DNA from: Haliotis asinina
Taxonomy: Eukaryota > Mollusca > Gastropoda > Lepetellida > Haliotidae
Length of the DNA: 64,000 nt
NCBI RefSeq assembly: GCF_037392515.1
Contig: NC_090288.1
Coordinates: forward strand, 5,511,501-5,575,500
Reading direction: 5' to 3'
Both the position numbers and the translations under genes were made by a program. The notes beneath the pieces were generated by a model. It ran no database searches, had not been told where the DNA came from, and saw only the letters and a program-made list of their open reading frames with translations. The first letter of the stretch is position 1. Each line of letters starts with the position of its first letter. Shown here one piece after another: positions 10,901-22,900 of the stretch.

Positions 10901-13900
10901 CCATGTTGTGTGCATATTTCTTCTCTGCAACATAGTTGTTTGTATTCAGATATCAAACCTAACAATGCTGGTATTATACATTCCAAAACATTTACAGTTT
11001 TATTGCTTAAAACAGTTTAATTGTTCACTCTGATTTTATTCGCATTGTTTACATCTTTGAGAGATTGATTAATGTAATATCATTCTGATTCTGTTTGACT
11101 TCTTCAGGAGGATGGTGCTGCACTCCTTAGTGTCAATACCATTGCAGAACATCGTTTCATAGCAAACTGGTTGGAGGGGAAAGACCAGCGAAAGTAAGAA
11201 AAAAATGAATTCATTGTTCACATTAGTCATTGTATGGTGGCGTCTTGAAGGAATGTATGGAACTGAGTGGCTTACCTCCCTTGGATGGAAATGCCTTTCC
11301 TTTTAGCATGGTCAGTTTGTTCTGTAAGGTGGGCCTCCAGCGTCATTCATATAGGATAAAATACTAAAGAAATTTGGAGACAACCTCATCTTTTAAAAAC
11401 CCTTTTACCTGTTCATTTAAGTTTGAGTTGGTTGTCAGGGTAGCTCAGTGTTTAGAGTGTTTGGACACCACAAGACCCTGGTTTGATGCCCCACATGGCT
11501 ACAAATAGTTCTAGACATGGATGCTGTTGATCAATTTATTAATGATGTTGATTGTGCAGTTGGTCTGGAAGTATGCACACGCATTGTTGCATTTACTTTT
11601 TTACTTTGTTCTCTGTCATTTCATTTTATATTAATTTCCCTCAGCAATCAGTCTTGCTTAGAACTAGGTCAGCAAGTTACTTAAGGTTACAGAATACACT
11701 GACGCTGCACTGTTACGCTGCAACAATTTTAAAGATGTGACTGAAGCTATCAGATTGAAGTGCTTTCATATTTCAAATCATTATATTCACACATTCCCCA
11801 GGGGGGAGGTGGGGTAGCCTAGTGGTTAAAGCGTTTGCTCGTCACACCGAAGACACAGGTTCGATTCCCCACATGGGTACAATGTGTGAAGCCCATTTTC
11901 TGGTGTCCCTCGCCATGATATTGCTGGAATACTGCTAAAAGCGGCATAAAACGAAACTCACTCTCTCACTCACATCCCCCAGGTGACAAAAGTCAGTTTC
12001 TAGGTAAAGATACAAAATTCTGTAGTAGTGTCACAATTCAGACAGCACTTTGTCTTTTTATGTCACATCTGAGTGTTCAGATTTACATGTGTCTGCCTGG
12101 TTTATTATGTCAGTACATTTTGGATGTCAACTATAGTTCTGATTTAGTCCTTCAAGGATCAAGGTTAGAAGTTGTCAGTCTGTACATTGCAAACACTTTG
12201 AGTCTTGCTGTATGTTTTAGTTGAAATATGTATACAAAACCAAATTTATGACAAAGTAAATTACATGTCCTCTGATATTGTTACAACTGTAGACTACTGT
12301 ATCTCTTCCTGCCAATCCAGACTTTGGTTTCGCTACTGAAACTTAGTGACATTCCTTTTGTATTTTATGTAAGAGCAGATTGACTCAGAAGCCAGTAATG
12401 TCACACCACACATTATGACATCATTACATTATTTAATAATTCTTTACCATGTTCACACCAAGTGTAAGGAGACGAGTAATCAGAATATAGAGGGAATGGA
12501 TGTCCTTGAGATCAGTGCATGGGTATTTTTTTTGCCTTATCGCCTCCTCTTTCCTCCACAGCCGAGAAAGCTTGAATCATCCTTCAAAGTGAGAAAAGAT
12601 GCTTGCCTGTGTTGATGAAATGTGCATGGATTTGGGGGCTTTTGGTGTTTTGAAATGTTGAATTAATTAAACATTGATAAAGTGTCATTAAGATCTGATC
12701 CTTTACACCTGTGTGATGACTTTGTTTACTTCACCTATATAGACGTTATTGCATCAGGTGATGTGTGAGCAAAGTTTGACCTCCCAGTCTCAATAGTAAC
12801 ATGTTCACTTTTTTGACTGTTGCATATCAGCTTTTCAACTGAATTGGTTTAATATCTTGACCACTGCAATTTGGGAATGTTCATGTTAACAAAAGAAAAC
12901 CAAAATACCAAACCAAACACAATAATTCCGCCATTGGTATTCCCTGCTGGAAGAGGATGGATCTTGGAAATAGCATGGTATATAAAATCAGTGGTACAGT
13001 CCCTGTTTGTTAGTTGAAGTTTGTTTTCTAGAGGGGTTATAGTAAATACGAACCCCAGCAAAAATGGCCAAAATAGAATTCGAGAAAATGGCGACCAGTC
13101 ACAAGAAAATGGCCACCACTACTAGAGAAAACGGCTTCTGGGCTCAGAGAAAACAGCCTCTGGGTTTAGAGAAAACGGCCATTCCATAAAAAAGAAAACT
13201 GCATGTATTTTATTTTACATTTTTAATCTCTAAGTCAATATCATAATAGTAGGGCAGCCACAATAATGATACCATGGTCTTGGCAAATTTCATATTGTAC
13301 ATCTACAAGTGGTATTGAAGCATTATTTATTTACTAGTCTTCATTTGTTTGTTTCTGAACAATGCAAAATATATTATAATGCTATGTGTTTTATATAGTT
13401 TCTAGTCATTGATAATATATATATATGGTGATGCGTGTACCAAAGAAATATCTAGAATAAATAAGAACCTTATCTATCAAACCACAATATTTCAATTCTT
13501 TCTTAAATGGGTGCTGTCTGGCTGATCAGGGTCAAGTATGACTGTCATCACCTCCTCAACAATTATGAGTGGCAGATGACCAGACAGGATTATTTCAGGT
13601 TTTCGCCTTGACCAGTTGACACACTGAAGAACACATTATCATTACTCAGTGAAAGTATGTTTTCTCTCTCTCACGTCCGTCCATCAGTACACAGGGAGTA
13701 AGGGGGTGATTGGATGTCTTGACCTGTATTTTAAGTCACACCTGCAATATTTCAGTCATATCGTGACTAAAAACAAGTTATAATTTCATGATAATTAAAA
13801 GTAGATTTTAAACACCTGTCAGTAGACAGTGAAACAACTAATTTATCACAGATATAAATTTAAAACTAGAAATTAAATTCCAATCTTTTAAAATAAACAA

Positions 13901-16900
13901 GAAGTAAGGTTTGAATTAGTGCTACAAACCACTCATCAAAACGATACTACCTGATATTCCTTCATCTCTATCATGACCTAATCTTACCTGCAAAATACAC
14001 AGTAGATCAAAGTGTTCGTTCATTGTGACTATCAAAACAACCAGTCAATCTTCAAAGCTGTAAACCATTATGGAGACTGAAACCAAAAAACCTCAACCAA
14101 CAGACAAACAATCCATTTGTAAAAGCTTATCCACAATGAAGTTAATCACTATTATTTAGGATTTTCTATAATCGTATAATCTCCTTTGCTGCAACTATGT
14201 TGGTCGTTTTCTCTAGGCACAGAGGCTGTTTTCTCTTAGTTCGGAGGCCATTCTCTCCTGCGCTTTGGCCTTTTTCTCGATTTTTGGGGGGTCCATTTTC
14301 ATTCTGGGGTCAGTTTTCTCCATATCCCTTCTAGAGATGGAAATCAGATATGTTTGTATGTACAGCCTCAAAGAACTCTGGACACTAATTCCAAAGTTCA
14401 CCTGATGTGACTATGGACTGTATCAGTAAAAGATCTGATAATAATGACACATATGTTGAAAAGCTGAACTTGATGACAGACTACTTTCACAGCAGCATTG
14501 ATATGTTGCTGATAAAGTGTCAAGTATGTACTTGACTAGGGCACCGCATGCTGATTTGAGGGCTCTTGAGATAATTCCTAAATGCTTTGAGTTATTGGTA
14601 CAATTTGTTTGCATGAAGTTTGGGCAAGAATTTGTTGAAATTGAAATTTGGATTAGTGGATGATTCCATTTTGGGGTGGTAAGAACCATATTGCCATGGT
14701 AACAGAAATGACATTTGAAGACATGATTTGTTACAGTCTTTTACACCCATTTATTTCTGCCTTGAAATGTTCATTGTGTTAATTTCATAATTCATGAAAT
14801 TTGTGTTTTGTTTCTTTTCAAAACTGTTGAAGATTATTAATGTTACTACTGCACATCTACCCATTGTTAGATCATTGTTTACTTTGATGTCACTAATCTT
14901 TCTGCTGCTGCTAAACCTGTTTTGCTGTCCTTTAATGGATCACTGGATCTCTGGATCAATGGTTATAACTCTTTACAAGCTGGACTCGTGAAGATACCAT
15001 TCATGTTCTAAGAGACAGCTAGTGGGATATGGTGATGAGGCTTGCTGACTTGGTTGACATGTGTTACCGTATCTCAATTGTGCAGATCAATGCTCATTTT
15101 GTTGATCACCACATTGTCTCGTCCAGAATTGATTATTTTACTGACATCCGCCATATACCTAGAATATTACTGACTGACTCATTCATTGTAACCCAGTTGT
15201 GACGACTGATGGTGTTAATCACTGGATTGTCTGGTACAGACTTAGTCAGGTACAGACTGCCATCTCACGTATGGTGTATAAACATGTATCATTATAAAAA
15301 CAAACAACATTTGATATCAAACTGTATGTGGTAATATTTTCTTGAGACCCTCTGCATCCATTACTTTTCTACACGTTTGTTTTGACAGACTGCCAAAGAA
15401 ATGAAAATGAGATTTCTATGTGATATCAAGGTTTTGCAACTATAAATTTCATGCCAGATTTCAGATATCCGTAAAGAGCCAAATTAGGCCAAGATGTCTT
15501 GGTCAGGTACCAAACTGAACCAAACTGAAATTGCCCTGTCTTTTCTTTCCTTTTTCCAACGTACTTTGGACCCAATATTGCACTGTTAGATCCATCAAGT
15601 GAAAAAGGAAAAACTGACCTAAAAAATGTTGATATATAAGATATATTACTTTATGAGGTAAACTGCTCAGATTGATGGTTGTGATGTTAATCACTGAATT
15701 ATCTGGTCCAGAATTTATTATTTACTGACCATAGCTATACAGCTGGAATAATGATTGATGAATATTGTGTTTAACAACAAATGCATGTGCAAATCAGGAG
15801 GAGTGAGAGTATGTTCTGCATGTTTTCATGATTTCTTCCCCAGGGACGAGTGGTTCACCAGCGGTCAAGTCACTACTGGGGTGTCAGGGGGAATCAGTTG
15901 GGGCGGTGATGGAACCTTCTCCCGGGGATTCAACTTCTGGCTTAATGAGTCATTTGCCTTGGAAGATGGTGCACGAGTCGTCTACTCATTCGCAAGTAAT
16001 GGACTGACTGTTGTCTGATTATGTTCTATTATTATATTCTAATTATTATGGGTCTGACATTTTCTTTAAAATTTGGATTCCTTTGGATGCTGTTGATCAC
16101 TAGATTGTATTGTCTGGAATATTAATGAGTGGGGCAGTAAGAGAAAGCAAAAACAAACTGAAATCTGTTATCATTGCAGGTAACAACTATGGCTGGGGGG
16201 TGACACGTACCACCGGAGAGTTGTCTTTCATCTGTGAGATTGACCAGACTGAAGCTTATAGGATTGTCCAGGAAGAGAGAGACTTTGGTAAGCCCTTTGT
16301 TTGACATTGCTATAGGATTGTCCAGGAAGAGAGAGACTTTGGTAGTCCTTTGTTTGACATTGCTGTAGGATTGTCCAGGAAGACAGAGACTTTGTAAATC
16401 CTTTGTTTGACATTGCCAGACCCATTATTTATTCTTCTAAAGCCGAGAAATCCATTTGTCCAAACAACAGATGGGATTTGCTCTTCTATCTTCAACTACA
16501 CTTATAAATAAGTTGATGAAAGCTATCTGCTTATGTGTACACTTTCCGAGTCGTTCTATTTGCTATCCTCATGTTGGCATAAGAATGGTTGGTTTGATAG
16601 GGTTTCTTGTATTACCAAGTCTATTTTGAGAAGTAGACCTAGCTTAAGAATGGTACCAAGTCCAATTAAGTAGGATACAAATGGCAACCTTTCCTGTTTG
16701 AGTACAAATTGGCATACAAATCATACCAAATCTTAATTGATTGTTCCATCAAGTTTATGATTTGAAGACTAGGTGAATATACAGCATTGTGTGGTACCTT
16801 CTGGAACTGAAGTTTTTTCTGTGACCATTCTCTACAAATCTGAATACTGGACACACATCTCTATATCATGTAAAACCCTCCTTGTATATCTCAGTCAAGT

Positions 16901-19900
16901 GCATAATGACAGCTATGGTTATAATTAACTGAACTACATATACAGCAAGATGACATTCACAGACTGACAACCACTCCACAGTAGAGGACGTAACATGTAC
17001 GCGAGACGGTCTGCCGTTACGCGTACAAGTGACTACCTGAGAGGGGGTCACTCATACGCGTGACTCCCTGATCACAGAGAGAGAAATTCTGCATGTCACA
17101 CAAAAACATGTCTAAAATTGTTATTTGTGAAAATAATTAAACAAAGTTTGCTACAGTCATTGACAGATGGTCAAGTTATTGGATGACGTGAATGAAAACA
17201 TAAAAAGAGGAAATTAAATTGTCAAAAAATGACAAAAATGTGCAAAATTTGAGCAAAAATTGGCGATATTCAACTGCGAATTTCACCTATGTGCATAATT
17301 TTCAGAAACTTACATTTAGTATTTTCTGAAAGCTCATTTATCGTAGATTCATAATATATATGCAGCTTTCGATGCACACCAACGCACACCTGTTTGTTAT
17401 TGTGTTGAAACATGTTTACTTTCTTCGAAACCGCGCGAATCGTCTCGCGTAGAAGTGACCGGGTTAGCGTGTCATTAATGGGAGGTAACTGATGCCTGAC
17501 TAAATTGCCCAGTCAAAACATCCGTCTTGAGTCTGAGACTGTGTGAAACGTGCGTAATGTACATGGCGATATTTCTTGCGTTACATCAAATGGGTATAAT
17601 AAATTTAAACAAAATCACGAATAACATTTTTTCATACGGACTACACTTTTGTTGGAAGTATAATCGTTGGAAAACACGATTAAGAGTGGGGGTCACTTCT
17701 ACCGATGTAAAAACAGTTTTACGTTTTATGTTAGCTGCCATACCAGTAGATATTAGACTTCAGACGACAATTTTCACCTATGTGTACACTTCACATAAAC
17801 ATGATTTTCATATTTTCTGAAAGCTTATTCAACGCAGATTTACCCCGTACATGTACTTGTTCGTGTACATTAACGCACATAGGTGTATCATCGTGTTGAA
17901 ACAAACCTACCTTCCTCCCACCGCTCGTCACAGACACACACAGCGTCCTCACAATATAGTTACGCGTACGAGAGACGCTTCCCAGAAGCACGAACAAAAG
18001 TAGTCAGTTTTTAACGGCAATTTTCACCTATGTGCACATTTCACACAAACATGATCTTTATATTTTCTGAAAGCTTGTTCCATGCAGATTTACCTCGTAT
18101 AAGTACTTGTTCGTGTACACGAATGCACATAGGTGTACACTCGCGATGAAACACATCTACTTTCCACCCACCGCTCGTCACAGACACACAAACGGCCTCA
18201 CAATTTCGTTACGCGTACGAGAGACGCTACCCAGAAGCACGAACAAAAGTAGTCAGCCTTTGACGACAATTTTCACCTATGTGCACATTTCACACAAACA
18301 TGATGTTTATATTTTCTGAAAGCTTGTTCCATGCAGATTTACCTCGTATAAGTACTTGTTCGTGTACACGAATGCACATAGGTGTACACTCGCGATGAAA
18401 CACATCTACTTTCCACCCACCGCTCGTCACAGACACACAAACGGCCTCACAATTTCGTTACGCGTACGAGAGACGCTACCCAGAAGGACGAACAAAAGTA
18501 GTCAGCCTTTGACGACAATTTTCACCTATGTGCACATTTCACACAAACATGATCTTTATATTTTCTGAAAGCTTATTCCATGCAGATTTACCTCGTATAA
18601 GTACTTGTTCGTGTACACGAATGCACATAGGTGTACACTCGCGATGAAACACATCTACTTTCCACCCACCGCTCGTCACAGACACACACAGCGTCCTCAC
18701 AATTTCGTTACGCGTACGAGAGACGCTTCCCAGAAGCACGAACAAAAGTAGTCAGTTTTTGATGGCAATTTTCACCTATGTGCACATTTCACACAAACAT
18801 GATGTTTATATTTTCTGAAAGCTTGTTCCATGCAGATTTACCTCGTATAAGTGCTTGTTCGTGTACACGAATGCACATAGGTGTACACTCGCGATGAAAC
18901 ACATCTACTTTCCACCCACCGCTCGTCACAGACACACACAGCGTCCTCACAATTTCGTTACGCGTACGAGAGACGCTTCCCAGAAGCACGAACAAAAGTA
19001 GTCAGCCTTTGACGACAATTTTCACCTATGTGCACATTTCACACAAACATGATCTTTATATTTTCTGAAAGCTTATTCCATGCAGATTTACCTTGTATAA
19101 GTACTTGTTCGTGTACACGAATGCACATAGGTGTACACTCGCGATGAAACACATCTACTTTCCACCCACCGCTCGTCACAGACACACAAACGGCCTCACA
19201 ATTTCGTTACGCGTACGAGAGACGCTACCCAGAAGCACGAACAAAAGTAGTCAGCCTTTGACGACAATTTTCACCTATGTCCACATTTCACACAAACATG
19301 ATGTTTATATTTTCTGAAAGCTTGTTCCATGCAGATTTACCTCGTATAAGTACTTGTTCGTGTACACGAATGCACATAGGTGTACAATCGCGATGAAACA
19401 CATCTACTTTCCACCCATCGCTCGTCACAGACATACAAACGGCCTCACAATTTCGTTACGCGTACGAGAGACGCTACCCAGAAGCACGAACAAAAGTAGT
19501 CAGCCTTTGACGGCAATTTTCACCTATGTGCACATTTCACACAAACATGATGTTTATATTTTCTGAAAGCTTGTTCCATGCAGATTTACCTCGTATAAGT
19601 ACTTGTTCGTGTACACGAATGCACATAGGTGTACACTCGCGATGAAACACATCTACTTTCCACCCACCGCTCGTCACAGACACACAAACGGCCTCACAAT
19701 TTCGTTACGCGTACGAGAGACGCTACCCAGAAGCACGAACAAAAGTAGTCAGCCTTTGACGACAATTTTCACCTATGTGCACATTTCACACAAACATGAT
19801 GTTTATATTTTCTGAAAGCTTATTCCATGCAGATTTACCTCGTATAAGTACTTGTTCGTGTACACGAATGCACATAGGTGTACACTCGCGATGAAACACA

Positions 19901-22900
19901 TCTACTTTCCACCCACCGCTCGTCACAGACACACAAACGGCCTCACAATCTCGTTACGCGTACGAGAGACGCTACCCAGAAGCACGAACAAAAGTAGTCA
20001 GCCTTTGACGACAATTTTCACCTATGTGCACATTTCACACAAACATGATGTTTATATTTTCTGAAAGCTTGTTCCATGCAGATTTACCTCGTATAAGTAC
20101 TTGTTCGTGTACACGAATGCACATAGGTGTACAATCGCGATGAAACACATCTACTTTCCACCCATCGCTCGTCACAGACATACAAACGGCCTCACAATTT
20201 CGTTACGCGTACGAGAGACGCTACCCAGAAGGACGAACAAAAGTAGTCAGCCTTTGACGGCAATTTTCACCTATGTGCACATTTCACACAAACATGATGT
20301 TTATATTTTCTGAAAGCTTGTTCCATGCAGATTTACCTCGTATAAGTACTTGTTCGTGTACACGAATGCACATAGGTGTACACTCGCGATGAAACACATC
20401 TACTTTCCACCCACCGCTCGTCACAGACACACAAACGGCCTCACAATTTCGTTACGCGTACGAGAGACGCTACCCAGAAGCACGAACAAAAGTAGTCAGC
20501 CTTTGACGACAATTTTCACCTATGTGCACATTTCACACAAACATGATGTTTATATTTTCTGAAAGCTTATTCCATGCAGATTTACCTCGTATAAGTACTT
20601 GTTCGTGTACACGAATGCACATAGGTGTACACTCGCGATGAAACACATCTACTTTCCACCCACCGCTCGTCACAGACACACAAACGGCCTCACAATTTCG
20701 TTACGCGTATGAGAGACGCTACCCAGAAGCACGAACAAAAGTAGTCAGCCTTTGACGACAATTTTCACCTATGTGCACATTTCACACAAACATGATCTTT
20801 ATATTTTCTGAAAGCTTGTTCCATGCAGATTTACCTCGTATAAGTACTTGTTCGTGTACACGAATGCACATAGGTGTACAATCGCGATGAAACACATCTA
20901 CTTTCCTGCTACTGGCCACAGACACACACACCGCCCTCACAACATCAACAGACGTTCGAGAGGCAAAAGTAGTCGGTTTTGACGACGATTTTCACATATG
21001 TGCCAGTTTCATAGAAACATTAACTTAACATGTTCTGAAAGCATATTCAATGCAGATTTACACCATACAAGTACTTGTTCAAGTACACGAACGCACATAG
21101 GTGTGGCATCGCGTTGAAACATCTACTTTCCTCCCACTGCTCGTCAGACACTCAAACCTTACCCACAAGATCGTTACGACTAAGAGAGACGCCTTTTGCC
21201 ACGGGAGCAGACCCGGTGCTCAATATGCTCACTCGCATCAAGTGGTAAGTAACTTCGGAGGACTGCATGATCTTTAATAGTTTAAGCAAAATGTATTCTT
21301 GAACACACTGCATGCAGGAATTACCACTCATTTCCTTAAGTTTTATGTCATTGTCATCAACACGTAATGTTATAGAAATGCGATTTCTCCACTTTTAAAC
21401 AGATGACGTGAATGTGATAAAAAAAAGAGTTATTTAGACGGAGATTTATGTATTCATATATATTGTTTCCAGTCTAAGTAAACTTAGCCTCAGTACTTTT
21501 CCTTACGCTCCATTACTGAGTCTAACAAAACCTTATGGGAGGTCGCGTCAGGTAACCTTTGGGACTGACCAATCAGAACACAGCTTTCCAAATCGCGAAA
21601 GTGGACATTCGCACACACCTTTTGAACTTTTTATCTCGAAAAGGTTCGTACCCGAACGATTCCGAATGTTATTTAGCGTATGATCGCTTCTGGGTGATTC
21701 ACACGGCGCACATTACAACCATGACAACAGAGTTAACTGTCTCCGAAAACAGTGTTTTGGCAATATTCAAGGGATCTCGTCTTGCAGAAATATTAGCCAA
21801 TGGTCACCATGTCAACAGAAACCCCAAAGCGTATATATCGCAGGTCAAATATCTGTGTTTTCTGCGGATTGTTGTTTGTGGAGAGAGCTGTGCCCCTAAG
21901 TAGTAGCCGTTGTCTGATTGGTTAAATCTATATAACCGTCTCGCTATTGATTGGACGGTCATAGGTCGCTCAAAGGGTGCCTGATGCGACCTTCTGCTAG
22001 GTTTTGTTAAACTCAGTGGTGGAGTTTAAGGAATAACATTGAGACTGAGTTTACTTAGACTGACATTGTTTCAAAGCTGTATTATTAGTCAACTACAGCA
22101 ATAAAATCAATCGAGCCATCCCTGTTACACAAGGAAGATGCCACTTCCCTGAGCAGATTTTGCTCACCTACATATCAACTGAATTTTTGTCACAACTGAA
22201 TAAACATGATTCTGTCTTTTACCAGCTTAACAACACCAAACAAAATAGTTAGCATTTAATTGTGCGTTTTTAAGTTTACCACGGACGATAAAAGCATCGT
22301 AAGTAGGAAACTGCACAGTGGCTGGCAGTGTCCACAAGAGAGCCGTGTCAACTGTCTGCAAATATGCTGTCTCCAAACCCAATAAATGGGTATCCAGTCT
22401 CCTACCTGTATATTCAGGGCTAATCAACTGCAGTCATAAACTATGCCTGACTGCATCCTCTTCATTCCGGCTTAATCATTGCCGGAAAACAGTGTCGTGT
22501 GTGATATTGCATAATCTGTGTGAAATTTATTTGTGTTTCATTCTGTCAGGGGACAAATACAATTTGCCGTACTGAAGAATTTTGAACATGCACCTGTGTC
22601 CGAGAATATATAACTATTTCCATAGTTATACTAAATACATATAAAACAGTCAGTGAAAGGTTACGTAATTATGACAAATAATGCAAAACTCCCTGGTATA
22701 CACATATTTCTTCATTCTGCAGATGATGGCTGAAAAGGCTGTCCAAACCAACATGCTGGACTGTAGCTGGGTCTGGTTGTCTTCTCCTGTCCATGCTGTC
22801 GTCCAGGAAGGAAAACCCTTCCTATTTCACGCATATACATAAAATATATATTTCTGTGTTGGCTTTGAATGTATTGTTTTTATCTATGAATACTGTTTAA

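Noticed and set aside
11803-11971. A tRNA gene, because of clear box-A and box-B sequences
   Set aside because: No cloverleaf or anticodon stem is evident, and the body and tail continue as a SINE repeated elsewhere in the window.
14423-14689. An 88-codon minus-strand frame
   Set aside because: No domain, AT-rich, no splice support; likely chance.
18107-20562. Repeated 70-codon open frames in the 249-bp units
   Set aside because: Unit length is a multiple of three, so any open frame repeats. Both strands are open and neither shows a domain.
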